A DNA stretch of 49,463 bases from Pseudomonadota bacterium (GCA_021805665.1 JAJZEV010000077.1:26401-75863); one strand, 5' to 3'. Positions 9,187 to 17,347 are shown, counted from the first letter of the stretch. Made by a program: numbers and translations. The notes: generated by a model not told the origin, from the sequence alone.

Positions 9187-10107
9187 TCAGTGAGTCCAGC
9201 CGGGGTAGCTGCCGACGTTCTCGCGCGTAACCAGATGCGAGGGCATCAGGATCATCGGATCGGCCAGCTTTTTGCCCTGCATGATCTCATAGCCGGTTTG
9301 TACGGCCAGCTTGCCCATGCCGAACGGATCCTGGCTTGCCGAAGCCTGCACCATGGTCGGACCCTTCAGCGCGGCGACGATATCCGGCGCCCCGTCCACC
9401 GACGTGATGACGATACCGCTGCGATTCAGCTGATGAGCCGCGAGATCGCTGCCGATCGCCTGCGGGTCGTTGATGGCGAATACGCCAGCGATATCGGGGA
9501 AGCGCGTCAGATACCCCTGCATCGCATTCATGCCGCCGTCGCGGGAGCCCTTGCCATCCTGATCGGACGACAGGATTTTGATACCCGGATAGGCGCTGAA
9601 GACCTTCTTGCAGCCGTTCACCCGGTCGATGACGGCCGAGACCTGGGGGCCGTTCTCGATGACCACGTTGCCCTTGTGGTCGATCTTGTCTGCCAGGAAC
9701 TGACAGGAAATCTCCCCGGCCTGGGTGTTGTTGGTCTGCACCGTCGCGTCCGCGCCGGCTGCCGCCACGTCCACGCCGACGACGACGATCCCGGCGGCCT
9801 GGGCGCGCTTCACCGCCGGGGCAATGGCCCGCGGATCGGCGGCGTTCACCAGGATCATATCCACCCCGGCGGCGATGAAGTTGTCGATCTGGGTGAACTG
9901 CTTGTTCAGGTCGTAGTCCGCCGATGCGATCGTGACTTTCGCCGCCGGATTGATCGCATGGACCGCCTCGGTTGCCCCCTTGCCGACGGTGACGAAGTAG
10001 GGATTCCCGAGCGATCCGACGGTAACACCGACCGAATTCAAATCCTTGGCCGAGGCGGCCCCCGTCATGGCGATGGCCGCGCCGGCCAGTAGCAACATCT
10101 TGAACAT
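9187..10107 (-). CDS. rbsB: Sugar ABC transporter periplasmic binding protein (RbsB-like)
   Basis: A 306-residue binding protein of Peripla_BP_4 type with the signal peptide MFKMLLLAGAAIAMTGAASA. The mature start VGVTVGSLGNPYFVTVGKGA is the hallmark of the ribose/xylose/galactose binding family, and DYDLNKQFTQIDNFIAAGVD with ILVNAADPRAIAPAVKRAQAAGI confirms the fold. It delivers a monosaccharide to the RbsC/RbsA pair encoded just upstream in the same operon. GGAGG precedes the ATG. It is separated from rbsC by about 97 bases that contain a 17-base perfect palindrome. The exact sugar is not determinable; ribose, fructose and sugar alcohols are candidates. Confidence 0.92.
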   Translation of the reverse strand: MFKMLLLAGAAIAMTGAASAKDLNSVGVTVGSLGNPYFVTVGKGATEAVHAINPAAKVTIASADYDLNKQFTQIDNFIAAGVDMILVNAADPRAIAPAVKRAQAAGIVVVGVDVAAAGADATVQTNNTQAGEISCQFLADKIDHKGNVVIENGPQVSAVIDRVNGCKKVFSAYPGIKILSSDQDGKGSRDGGMNAMQGYLTRFPDIAGVFAINDPQAIGSDLAAHQLNRSGIVITSVDGAPDIVAALKGPTMVQASASQDPFGMGKLAVQTGYEIMQGKKLADPMILMPSHLVTRENVGSYPGWTH

Positions 10108-10176
10108 CGACTTGTTTCCTCCGGCCTCTCAAATTGGCACCGCGGCGGGCAGGCCTGACCCACCGGGGCGCTTGGC

Positions 10177-10193
10177 GGGCCGGTGACCGGCCC
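10177..10193 (-). repeat. 17-base palindrome between rbsC and rbsB
   Basis: GGGCCGGTGACCGGCCC is a perfect palindrome around a single central G, so the transcript can fold a GC-rich hairpin. It sits between the rbsC stop (10205) and the rbsB start (10107) with no T-run after it. Such intercistronic hairpins usually stabilise mRNA ends or attenuate read-through and adjust subunit ratios. Confidence 0.5.
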
Positions 10194-10204
10194 GATCTTG
10201 CTCG

Positions 10205-11245
10205 TCAGGTCCGGGCGCTGCTTTGCAGGCGCACGCGGTCCAGCGCCACCGCGCCGATGATGACCAGGCCCTTGACGATGAATTGCCAAATGTCGGAGAC
10301 GCCGACGAGGGTCAGCCCGTTCGACAACACCGCGATGATCAGCGCGCCGATCAGCGTGCCCCAGATGGAGCCGATGCCGCCCACGAAGCTGGTGCCGCCC
10401 AGGATGACCGCGGCGATGGCGTCGAGTTCATAGCTTTGACCAAGCTGCAACCCATTGGCGGCGAACAGCCGCGCTGCCGACATGACGCCGCCCAGCCCCG
10501 CGAGCATGCCGGAGACGGAATAGACGAACAGCAGGATTCGCCACACCTTGATGCCTGACAGCCGGGCCGCTGCCGGATTGCCGCCGACCGCGTAGATCCA
10601 GATGCCCAGCACGGTGCGGCGCAGCACGTACCACGACACGACGATGACGACGATCGCGATCACCGCCAGCACCGGTATCTGGACGCCGGGGGCGATCTTG
10701 ATCGCGGCGTTGCCGATGAAGGCGAACGGCAGGTCCGGATTGAACACGGTCGCGTCGTTGCCCATCAGCCGCGCGAGGCCGCGAACCGCCGTCAGCGAGC
10801 CCAATGTGACGATGAACGGCGGCAGTTTGCCGAAGGCGATCAGGCTGCCGTTGATCAGGCCGAAGCCAAGCCCGGTCAGCAGCGCGGCGGGAATACCGAG
10901 CATGCCCCAGCCGGGGACGAGGGAGAAAATCAGCGCGGACATGGCCGATGCGGCCAGGATGCTGCCGACCGACAGGTCGATCCCCCCGGTCAGGATGACA
11001 AACGTCATCCCGGCGCCAAGGACTGTGTTAATGGCGGCCTGCTGCGCCACGATCGACAGGTTCTGCGCTGTCAGGAACCGCTCATCGCCCAGGTAATGAA
11101 ACGCGATCGCGAGGATGAACAGCACCGGGAGCATACCCAATGCCTGCATCACGGCCCGCATCCTCGGTTGGCGTGCCGATAGTCCCGCGCCGCCGGCCGG
11201 TTGCGCCGGTCCAGCCGCGGATGAATTCTTGCCGGTATCGGACAT
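10205..11245 (-). CDS. rbsC: Sugar ABC transporter permease (RbsC-like)
   Basis: A 346-residue permease of the BPD_transp_2 family. After a polar N-terminus of about 35 residues come 8-10 hydrophobic segments. Diagnostic stretches: GAGMTFVILTGGIDLSVGSI near residues 75-95, the family's conserved periplasmic/cytoplasmic loop, and LGIWIYAVGGNPAAARLSGI near 215-235, the coupling loop with its EAA-like glycine. FVGGIGSIWGTLIGALII is the C-terminal signature. It forms a homodimeric sugar pore with RbsA. GGGGGA precedes the ATG. It lies 24 bases after rbsA and is clearly in the same transcript. Confidence 0.93.
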   Translation of the reverse strand: MSDTGKNSSAAGPAQPAGGAGLSARQPRMRAVMQALGMLPVLFILAIAFHYLGDERFLTAQNLSIVAQQAAINTVLGAGMTFVILTGGIDLSVGSILAASAMSALIFSLVPGWGMLGIPAALLTGLGFGLINGSLIAFGKLPPFIVTLGSLTAVRGLARLMGNDATVFNPDLPFAFIGNAAIKIAPGVQIPVLAVIAIVVIVVSWYVLRRTVLGIWIYAVGGNPAAARLSGIKVWRILLFVYSVSGMLAGLGGVMSAARLFAANGLQLGQSYELDAIAAVILGGTSFVGGIGSIWGTLIGALIIAVLSNGLTLVGVSDIWQFIVKGLVIIGAVALDRVRLQSSART

Positions 11246-11269
11246 GTTCTTTCCCCCTGCCTGGCTGGA

Positions 11270-12802
11270 TTAAGCCGCTATGCCGGCGCCAAACGCCATG
11301 ATGTTTTCCTGCGTGACCGGCGCTCCGCCGGCGCCGCCCACCTCGCCGGCGATCTGGCCCTCGCGCATGACCAGCACGCGGTCGCATACGCCGATGATTT
11401 CAGGCAGCTCGCTGGAGATGACGATCACGCCGATATCGCGTTTGGCGAGTTCGTCGATGATCCGATAGATCTCGGATTTCGCGCCGATGTCCACGCCCCG
11501 GGTCGGTTCGTCCAGGATCAGGACCTTTGGCCCGATTTCCAGCCAACGCGACAGCAGGACCTTTTGCTGGTTGCCGCCGGACAGGCTGCCCACGGTGACC
11601 TGCGGACTCGGTGCCCTGACCCGCAGCGTCTCGAACGCCTGATCGGCTCGGCGGCGCCAGGCTGTTCGGTTCAGGATACCGCCGGTTCGTGCGTCGCGGC
11701 CGATGACGCCGAGATTGATGTTGGTGCCGCACGACAGATCCAGGAACAGGCCGAGGCCCTTACGGTCTTCCGTCAGATAAGCGAGCCCGACCGCGAGCGC
11801 ATCCTCGGGTGCCTCGATGACCACCGATTGACCGTCCAGGACGATGTCGCCGGCCGTCTTCGGGTCGGCACCATAGATCAAGCGGGCGAGTTCGGTGCGT
11901 CCCGACCCGACCAGGCCGGCGATTCCCAGCACCTCTCCCCGATGCAGGCTCAGGCTGCATGGGCGAACGCGGCGGCCGCCATCGGTGATGCCGCGGACTT
12001 CCAGCAACACCGAACCGCGGCTGCCATGCGGGTCGTGCGTCTTGGTGTAGAAGCTGGAAAGGTCGCGCCCCACCATCATCTTCACCAGCGCCTCGGCGCT
12101 GAGTTCCTCGCGCGTCAGGGTGCCGACATAGCTGCCGTCGCGCAGGACCGACACCCTGTCGGCCAGTTCGTAAACCTCTGCCATGCGATGGCTGATATAG
12201 ATCAGCGCGATGCCTTCGCCGCGAAGCTGACGGACCAGGGCAAACAGGCGGTCCGTCTCCCGCGAGGACAGCGCCGTGGTCGGTTCGTCCAGCACCAGAA
12301 TCTTCGAATTGACGTGCAGCGCCCGTGCGATTTCAACGAGTTGCTGCTCCGCGATGGACATGCCGCCGACGACGGTGTCCGGCGTGAAGGGTGCCCCAAG
12401 CCGGTTGAGCACCGCCTGGCAGCCCGTTCGCATCGCTGGTCTATCGACCTGGCCATGCCGGGACGGCTCGATGCCCAGATAGATGTTCTCCGCGACCGTC
12501 AGGTTGGGGGCGAGCGCCAGTTCCTGATAGATGATCGATATGCCGTGGCGCTTGGCGGCGATCGGGTCCGTAATGGTAACCGGCTTGCCGTCGATCAGCA
12601 GCGTTCCGCCGGCATCGGCCTGATAGGCGCCGGAGAGTATCTTCATAAGCGTTGACTTGCCGGCGCCGTTCTCGCCCATCAGTGCGAGGACCTCTCCGCC
12701 CCGGGCTGTGAGCCGAACGTCGTTCAAGGCTTTGACGCCTGGAAATGTCTTTGAGATGCCGCGCATCTCCAGGCGCGGCACCGGATCGGAATCGACAGGC
12801 AT
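11270..12802 (-). CDS. rbsA: Sugar ABC transporter ATP-binding protein (RbsA-like, two ATPase domains)
   Basis: A 510-residue double ATPase, normal for RbsA/MglA/XylG. The ATG at 12802 follows GGGAGG with an 8-base gap; upstream in-frame starts are ignored. Domain 1 has Walker [10 protein letters not shown], signature [14 protein letters not shown] and Walker [13 protein letters not shown]. Domain 2 has the degenerate Walker [10 protein letters not shown] that is normal for this family, signature [16 protein letters not shown], and Walker [17 protein letters not shown]. It powers uptake of a monosaccharide with RbsC and RbsB. Only one base separates it from the ROK regulator upstream, so the regulator and transporter share a transcript. 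Confidence 0.94.
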   Translation of the reverse strand: MPVDSDPVPRLEMRGISKTFPGVKALNDVRLTARGGEVLALMGENGAGKSTLMKILSGAYQADAGGTLLIDGKPVTITDPIAAKRHGISIIYQELALAPNLTVAENIYLGIEPSRHGQVDRPAMRTGCQAVLNRLGAPFTPDTVVGGMSIAEQQLVEIARALHVNSKILVLDEPTTALSSRETDRLFALVRQLRGEGIALIYISHRMAEVYELADRVSVLRDGSYVGTLTREELSAEALVKMMVGRDLSSFYTKTHDPHGSRGSVLLEVRGITDGGRRVRPCSLSLHRGEVLGIAGLVGSGRTELARLIYGADPKTAGDIVLDGQSVVIEAPEDALAVGLAYLTEDRKGLGLFLDLSCGTNINLGVIGRDARTGGILNRTAWRRRADQAFETLRVRAPSPQVTVGSLSGGNQQKVLLSRWLEIGPKVLILDEPTRGVDIGAKSEIYRIIDELAKRDIGVIVISSELPEIIGVCDRVLVMREGQIAGEVGGAGGAPVTQENIMAFGAGIAA

Positions 12803-12803
12803 G

Positions 12804-13958
12804 TTATGATCCTCCCAGTCGGACTGACCGTCTTGCTTCGTGTTTCGACAGCAGATCATGCCGTGGCCGGTAATGACAGAGAAGGGGTAATACCGCCGCG
12901 CCAATGCTCGCGGCATTATGGGAGATCGATCCGGCTCTCAGATCCGGGCAGCCTGGCCAATTGGCGAGGAGACGAAGCCGCAGGCGCCCGACGAGATCGT
13001 CGAGCCCGGGGCGGGGGAGGGTGCCGGCGATAACGATTGCCCGCAGGTCCAGCAGGCCGGCCATCGACAACAGCGGGCCGATCAGGGAATCGATACATAA
13101 TTCCATCCAGTCCCGGATTGCCACCGACCCCGCGAGCGGTTCGCTCTCCGGGATCGTGTCGCTGGCTGGCGGGACACGATCGTTCCCTAGCTGCCGGATG
13201 AGGTCGGCGGGAATGATATCCGGCGAACCGGCGGCGATACCGCGCCTGAAGCCGCGATCCAGGATAAGGCCCCTGGCGACGACGCCGCCGATATAGACGA
13301 CCGCGAAATCATCGAATTCGCGGCCGTGCCCGTGACACAGTTCCGCGGCAGCGACGGCGGTGGCGTGGTTTTCGGCCAGAACGGGCAACCGGAGAGCCTC
13401 GCTCAGGCGGCCGGCGAAGTCGAATGTATCCCACGCCGTGCAGATGGCGTCTGGAAGAGCCAGGGTCCGTTGCCATTTCGCGAAGGTGTCCGGCACCGCC
13501 AGGCCGATCCCCGCGATGCGGGTCTGTCCGGCGGGCGGCAGCGATCGGCGCAATATCGTGATGTCCTCGCGGACGATGCGCAGTGTCTCCGCGGGCAGCG
13601 GCAGGGTCCATCGGTGACGGCGGGATTTGAGGACCGATCCGTTGAAATCGACCAGCAGGCAGACCAGTGTTCCGCGCTCGATCTCGATCCCGATGGAATA
13701 TGCACCCTCGGGATCGAGTTGCAGCAATGTGGCGGGCTGGCCCCGCAGACCGCTGCGTTTTCCGGCGATGCAGACGAGATTTTGCTGTTCGAGATCCCTG
13801 ACGATTTGGCCGGCGGTATTCGGGGTGAGGTTGACCTGACGCGCGAGTTCGGCTTTCGACGCCTGTCCCAGCCGCCGAAGGGCGCCGAGGATCATCCGTT
13901 CGTTGCATTGTCGAACGGTGGCGGAATTGCTGCCTTGCCCGGTTACGGCTTGGTTCAC
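12804..13958 (-). CDS. ROK-family transcriptional regulator of the sugar operon
   Basis: A 384-residue regulator starting at GTG 13958 with AGGAGG 7 bases upstream. The N-terminus carries a MarR-like winged helix: [20 protein letters not shown] near residues 34-53, with [22 protein letters not shown] leading into the ROK domain. The ROK half is degenerate: the catalytic pair is [11 protein letters not shown] in place of the usual END-A, and the zinc motif CxCGxxGC is absent. This indicates a sensor rather than a kinase. It is first in the rbsACB-type operon and most likely represses it until the sugar or its phosphate binds. A good promoter and a palindrome lie just upstream. Confidence 0.86.
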   Translation of the reverse strand: MNQAVTGQGSNSATVRQCNERMILGALRRLGQASKAELARQVNLTPNTAGQIVRDLEQQNLVCIAGKRSGLRGQPATLLQLDPEGAYSIGIEIERGTLVCLLVDFNGSVLKSRRHRWTLPLPAETLRIVREDITILRRSLPPAGQTRIAGIGLAVPDTFAKWQRTLALPDAICTAWDTFDFAGRLSEALRLPVLAENHATAVAAAELCHGHGREFDDFAVVYIGGVVARGLILDRGFRRGIAAGSPDIIPADLIRQLGNDRVPPASDTIPESEPLAGSVAIRDWMELCIDSLIGPLLSMAGLLDLRAIVIAGTLPRPGLDDLVGRLRLRLLANWPGCPDLRAGSISHNAASIGAAVLPLLCHYRPRHDLLSKHEARRSVRLGGS

Positions 13959-14006
13959 CGTCGTTCCTCCTGGTCCGCGGCGTTATTTCCGCTGCGTTAC
14001 TGGCGG

Positions 14007-14035
14007 ATGATAGTGACGGCCGGGCGGCGCGTCAA
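14007..14035 (-). promoter_or_regulatory. Sigma70 promoter of the ROK-rbsACB operon
   Basis: On the minus strand, TTGACG (14035-14030, 5 of 6) and TATCAT (14012-14007, 5 of 6) are separated by exactly 17 bases. It is placed about 50 bases before the ROK start and is the best promoter match noticed in the window. Confidence 0.6.
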
Positions 14036-14042
14036 TTATTAA

Positions 14043-14053
14043 CTCACTATGAG
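14043..14053. promoter_or_regulatory. Operator candidate next to the rbs promoter
   Basis: CTCACTATGAG is a perfect inverted repeat (CTCA/TGAG, 3-base centre) within an AT-rich patch, 8 bases beyond the -35 box. Position and symmetry suit a regulator site, most simply for the ROK protein. Confidence 0.4.
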
Positions 14054-14171
14054 GTATTTAATAGCCGGGGTGTGCGACAAGCGCGCCGCATCGGCGCCCG
14101 GGCCGGCAACATTCAAGGGGAGTTTTTGACTTGATGGCGCGGACCCGCTGCCGCGGACCACGCCGCGCCGG

Positions 14172-14906
14172 CTATACCGGTCCGCCAGCCCAGACGACCC
14201 GGCCGATGACGGCGATTCGGCCGGCCGCGGCCTTGTCAACAGTTTCAGAGTGGTAGGCGGTGTTGTCGCTGATCAGCAGCAGCCCGCCATCGTGCCTGCG
14301 TTGAACGCGTTTCACCTCGCGCTGATCGCCGATCTCCAGCAGGTACATCCCGTTTCTGGCGGTTGACTGGCAGCCGGTTGCAATCAGCAGCAAATCCCCG
14401 TCCTGGATCGTGGGCGCCATCGCATCGCCGGATGCGATCTCTACCACGACCTTCGCCGGGTCCATGCCAAGGATGGCGCGTATCCATTCCTGGTGCAGGG
14501 CCATCGGTTGCGGACCCTTGGATGCCCCGGGCCACGATACGGGATCGTTCGAGGCGGCGCCGGTCGCCGCTTCACGGCCACCGGGACGCCGCCGCCGGGT
14601 GCCGGCCACCAGTTCGAAACTTGGTTCAGGTCCGGCGCCCACTGCCAGCCATGCCACGCCGACCCCGGCCGCGTGCGCCAAGGCCACCAGGCGTTCCCGG
14701 CTGGGTTCCGCCTCTCCCTTCAGCCATTTGCGAAATGCGGACGGCGAGACGCCCATGTCGCGGGCGAGGCGGTCGACACTGGGCCAGTGCGACAGAATTG
14801 TCTGAAGACGGGCAACGAACGCCGCCTTTTCAGCGTTCGCGCCGGGAAACGAGACTGGCGCGCTGACGTCTTCGTTCCGGGCCCCTGGCATGGAGTTTCG
14901 ATCCAT
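14172..14906 (-). CDS. C2-like HTH repressor with S24 peptidase fold, catalytic serine missing
   Basis: A 244-residue phage-type repressor. The N-terminal helix-turn-helix spans VDRLARDMGVSPSAFRKWLK near residues 43-62, followed by a linker and a LexA/CI-like S24 domain from about residue 150. The S24 serine motif, normally GDSMxPTI, reads GDAMAPTIQDGD: the nucleophile is replaced by alanine (codon GCG). The general-base lysine in REVKRVQ is kept. The protein can therefore fold and dimerise but should not self-cleave after DNA damage. It is divergent from a Ner/Nlp-like gene with 103 bases between, the arrangement of a transposable-phage immunity region. No clear ribosome site is seen at 14906. 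Confidence 0.85.
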   Translation of the reverse strand: MDRNSMPGARNEDVSAPVSFPGANAEKAAFVARLQTILSHWPSVDRLARDMGVSPSAFRKWLKGEAEPSRERLVALAHAAGVGVAWLAVGAGPEPSFELVAGTRRRRPGGREAATGAASNDPVSWPGASKGPQPMALHQEWIRAILGMDPAKVVVEIASGDAMAPTIQDGDLLLIATGCQSTARNGMYLLEIGDQREVKRVQRRHDGGLLLISDNTAYHSETVDKAAAGRIAVIGRVVWAGGPV

Positions 14907-14920
14907 TATTCAGTTCAACA

Positions 14921-14950
14921 CTTTTCGCACTGGATATCGCCGCTTTTCGC
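14921..14950. promoter_or_regulatory. Tandem 8-base direct repeats in the repressor/Ner intergenic region
   Basis: CTTTTCGC occurs at 14921-14928 and again at 14943-14950, exactly 22 bases apart (two helical turns), between the divergent repressor and Ner-like genes. This spacing fits two repressor subunits on one DNA face. Confidence 0.45.
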
Positions 14951-14982
14951 CGGTATGGCTGGAGCGGTTTAGCATTTGATTG

Positions 14983-14998
14983 ATTCTCTAAGGAGAAT
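14983..14998. promoter_or_regulatory. Inverted repeat upstream of the Ner-like gene
   Basis: ATTCTC and GAGAAT form a perfect 6-base inverted repeat around TAAG, 12 bases before the Ner-like start. The right arm also contains GGAGA, the only ribosome-site candidate, so the element could act as an operator or as a small translation-control hairpin. Confidence 0.45.
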
Positions 14999-15009
14999 TT
15001 CGAGCTACA

Positions 15010-15297
15010 ATGGACGATACCGAGACAGAAAAGCAAGAGAGCTCACACCTCGCTGACTGGCATCCCGCCGACGTCCAGGCGGCGCTTAAGAAGCGAGGGC
15101 TTTCGCTGGCGGGGTTGTCCGTGGTGAACGGTTATCATCCCACGGCGGCTGGGAAGGCGCTCAAGCGGTCATGGCCCTCGCTGGAGCTCATTATCGCCCG
15201 GGCGATCGGTATGGTGCCGAACCAGATATGGCCAAACCGCTATAAGGCCGTTGTGATATCTAATCAGACCGGGGATTCCGATGCGATAGAAAAATGA
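15010..15297 (+). CDS. nlp: Ner/Nlp-like winged helix DNA-binding protein
   Basis: A 95-residue protein of the Ner/Nlp (SfsB) family. The diagnostic core is visible: DWHPADVQAALKKRGLSLAG near residues 17-36, then NGYHPTAAGKALKRSWPSLE near 43-62, and the C-terminal IIARAIGMVPNQIWPNRY, where the IWP-RY ending is a family trademark. In phage Mu, Ner shuts off early and repressor transcription from the site between the two genes. Here the gene is divergent from an S24-type repressor in the same geometry. No transposase A or B gene follows; the next gene points the other way. It is either a phage remnant or a domesticated switch. Confidence 0.88.
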   Translation: MDDTETEKQESSHLADWHPADVQAALKKRGLSLAGLSVVNGYHPTAAGKALKRSWPSLELIIARAIGMVPNQIWPNRYKAVVISNQTGDSDAIEK

Positions 15298-15449
15298 CCG
15301 GGTGCCGATGGTATGCCGCGGCCACCTCGACGAAGCGGACGGCATCGACTTCGTCTTAAATACAGAACGTCCTGATGCGACGCCCATTACCTCGCTTACG
15401 GGCTGCCTCTTGGACCGGGGGTTGTTCTGCTCAGTGCCCGCTGGCCACC

Positions 15450-15510
15450 CACACTATTGTGTGCGACGCGCCCCCCACCGCCCGCGTCCCGGATCGGACA
15501 ACGGGCGGTG
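15450..15510. terminator. Hairpins between the Ner-like gene and the convergent dehydrogenase
   Basis: The 220-base gap after the Ner-like stop holds no gene. It contains CACAC-TATT-GTGTG (15450-15463) and a longer hairpin CACCGCCCG (15476-15484) with CGGGCGGTG (15502-15510). The second is a plausible bidirectional terminator between converging genes, though without a strong T-run. Confidence 0.45.
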
Positions 15511-15517
15511 CGCCGGG

Positions 15518-16405
15518 TCAGGCCCTGATATCCTCGCCCAACGCCGTTTCATAAACGCGCACGACCGCCGCCGAGTCCGACGATCCAAGGCCCATGCCGC
15601 GCGCCATCCGCATCAGGTTCATCACCTGCGGGCCGATCATGCCCGGAACGCCCAGTTCGTCCGCCATTTCCAGCGCCAGACGCAGGTCCTTATGGGCCAG
15701 ATCCAGCGCGAAGGTCGGCTTGAAATCCCCCGCCAGGGTCTTGTTCGCCATGTTCCCATAGGCGCTGGACATGCCGGAGGCATTGCGGATCACCGAATCC
15801 AGCTTCTTCAGGTCGATGCCGGAGCGTTTGCCGATCATCAGTGCCTCGGCGGCGGCGGCGGCGTTGCAGAACGCCAGCATGTTGTTGATCAGCTTGGCAG
15901 TGGAACCGAACCCGATCTCGCCCAGGTGGATGACCTCGCCGCTGAATGACTTCAGCAGCGGCAGGTTCTGTTCGAACACCGCCGTATCGCCGCCCACCAT
16001 GATGACGATCGTGCCGTCTGCCGCACGGGATGTTCCGCCGGAAACCGGTGCTTCCAGCATGTGAATGCCCTTGGCCGCCATCCCGGCCGCGACGCGTTTG
16101 GCGGTGGCCGGCGAGTTGGTGGACAGATCGATGAATGTCGTGCCGGGTTTGGCATGTTCGGCGATTCCGCCGGCGCCTAGGGTTACGTCCTCCACGATGC
16201 GCGGCAGCGGCAGGGAGGTGATGACTACATCGCAGCGTCCGGCCACGTCGGCGATCGACGTGCTGGAGGATGCGCCGAGATCGGTGCAGGCTTTCACCGC
16301 GTCGGGGCTGAGGTCGAAAACGACGACCTCATGGTTGGTGTTACGAATGATGTTCCGGCACATGGGGCCACCCATGTTGCCCACGCCGATGAAGCCGACT
16401 TTCAT
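15518..16405 (-). CDS. NAD-binding beta-hydroxyacid dehydrogenase (3-hydroxyisobutyrate dehydrogenase-like)
   Basis: A 295-residue enzyme of the HIBADH/tartronate-semialdehyde reductase family. The ATG at 16405 is chosen because MKVGFIGVGNMGGPM is the canonical N-terminus and GGGGGAAACGGGA precedes it. Seen: the Rossmann motif GVGNMG near residues 7-12, the substrate motif LEAPVSGGTSRAADG near 117-131, the catalytic-lysine segment GSTAKLINNMLAF near 165-177, and FALDLAHKDLRLAL near the C-terminus. Members oxidise 3-hydroxyisobutyrate or reduce tartronate semialdehyde or succinic semialdehyde; no neighbour decides which. It is transcribed alone. Confidence 0.88.
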   Translation of the reverse strand: MKVGFIGVGNMGGPMCRNIIRNTNHEVVVFDLSPDAVKACTDLGASSSTSIADVAGRCDVVITSLPLPRIVEDVTLGAGGIAEHAKPGTTFIDLSTNSPATAKRVAAGMAAKGIHMLEAPVSGGTSRAADGTIVIMVGGDTAVFEQNLPLLKSFSGEVIHLGEIGFGSTAKLINNMLAFCNAAAAAEALMIGKRSGIDLKKLDSVIRNASGMSSAYGNMANKTLAGDFKPTFALDLAHKDLRLALEMADELGVPGMIGPQVMNLMRMARGMGLGSSDSAAVVRVYETALGEDIRA

Positions 16406-16473
16406 ATCCCGTTTCCCCCTTGACCACCGGACTGTCCGGTTCGGGGAAGTTTGGAACATGTGCCCGGGGTTGT

Positions 16474-16488
16474 CAGCCTTCAGGGCTG
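16474..16488 (-). terminator. Weak hairpin after the dioxygenase gene
   Basis: CAGCC-TTCAG-GGCTG forms a 5-base stem between the dioxygenase stop (16502) and the dehydrogenase start (16405). It is followed on the minus strand by ACAACC rather than a T-run, so it is a weak terminator candidate. Confidence 0.3.
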
Positions 16489-16501
16489 GCGGACCTTGAG
16501 T

Positions 16502-17269
16502 CTATGCGAACGAATAGGCATCCATTCTTAGAGACGAATACATGGCCGAGGTATGAAGGCGGTGCGCGGCCCCGCCGGCGCCCATCGCGACATACAGCGG
16601 CAGCAAATGCTCATCCGTCGGATGCTGCCGTTCAGCGTAAGGCGCTCTGGAGCGGTATTCCAGCAAATCCTCGGTCCGGCCATCGGCGATCGCCGAGTCG
16701 AACCAATCCGAGAACGCGACGACATCCGGCGGCTGCTGGCCATCGATCGCATCGCGGCGCAACAACCTCAGGTTATGGGTGAACGAGCCAGATCCGACGA
16801 TCAGCACGTTGTCCTCGCGCAATGGCGCCAGTGCCTGACCCAGACGCAGGTGATGGTCCGGGCCAAGCTGGGATTGGATGCCCACTTGCACCACGGGGAT
16901 ATCCGCGTCGGGATACATCAGCGTCAACGGCACCCATGCCCCGTGATCCAGCCCGCGTTGCGTGTCGATACCGGTTTCCAGGCCGGCGTCCCGCAGCAGC
17001 CCGGCGGCTTTGTCGGCCAGCGCCGGGGCGCCGGGTGCGTCGTAGCGCATCGCGAACAGTTCCGGCGGGAAGCCGTAGAAGTCATGGATCGTGGTGTTGC
17101 GTTCGACTTTGTTCAACGCGGGAATCCGCGTCTCCCAATGCGCCGACGCCACCAGGATCGCATCGGGCTTTCCAAGTTCCCGCCCCAGCCCGAGCATGAA
17201 ATCGCGAGAGGGCGAGTCGGTCAGGGCCATCATCGGGGAGCCGTGGCTGAGGAACAGGGCGGGGAACAT
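16502..17269 (-). CDS. DODA-type extradiol ring-cleavage dioxygenase (LigB/YgiD family)
   Basis: A 255-residue enzyme of the class III extradiol (LigB) superfamily. The metal and acid-base histidines are visible in FLSHGSPMMAL (His 9), ASAHWET near residue 43, LDHGAWVPL near 107 and SGSFTHNL near 164. The family has bacterial YgiD and plant 4,5-DOPA dioxygenase as members and cleaves catecholic rings using Fe(II) or Zn. It is downstream of a DoxX gene on the same strand, with a LysR regulator divergent from both; DODA and DoxX genes with a LysR regulator are a recurring neighbourhood in proteobacteria. The natural substrate in bacteria is poorly defined. The region 17270-17356 between the two genes holds two tandem palindromes. 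Confidence 0.87.
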   Translation of the reverse strand: MFPALFLSHGSPMMALTDSPSRDFMLGLGRELGKPDAILVASAHWETRIPALNKVERNTTIHDFYGFPPELFAMRYDAPGAPALADKAAGLLRDAGLETGIDTQRGLDHGAWVPLTLMYPDADIPVVQVGIQSQLGPDHHLRLGQALAPLREDNVLIVGSGSFTHNLRLLRRDAIDGQQPPDVVAFSDWFDSAIADGRTEDLLEYRSRAPYAERQHPTDEHLLPLYVAMGAGGAAHRLHTSAMYSSLRMDAYSFA

Positions 17270-17302
17270 GGTTCGGCCTCGTGTGTCTTACGGTATTATC
17301 GT

Positions 17303-17347
17303 CGGGCGTTCGCCCGCGGCGTTATAGCCGGGCGTTCGCCCGCGGCG
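17303..17347. repeat. Two tandem 19-base repeats, each with a 12-base palindrome
   Basis: A 19-base unit beginning CGGGCGTTCGCCC occurs at 17303-17321 and 17329-17347, a period of 26 bases. Each contains the perfect palindrome GGGCGTTCGCCC. It lies between the DoxX stop and the dioxygenase start. It may be an intercistronic hairpin pair, a REP-like element, or a protein site. Confidence 0.6.

Noticed and set aside
15302..15517. Possible small gene or phage transposase fragment after the Ner-like gene
   Set aside because: Open frames here have no ribosome site or recognised motif; the region mainly holds hairpins.
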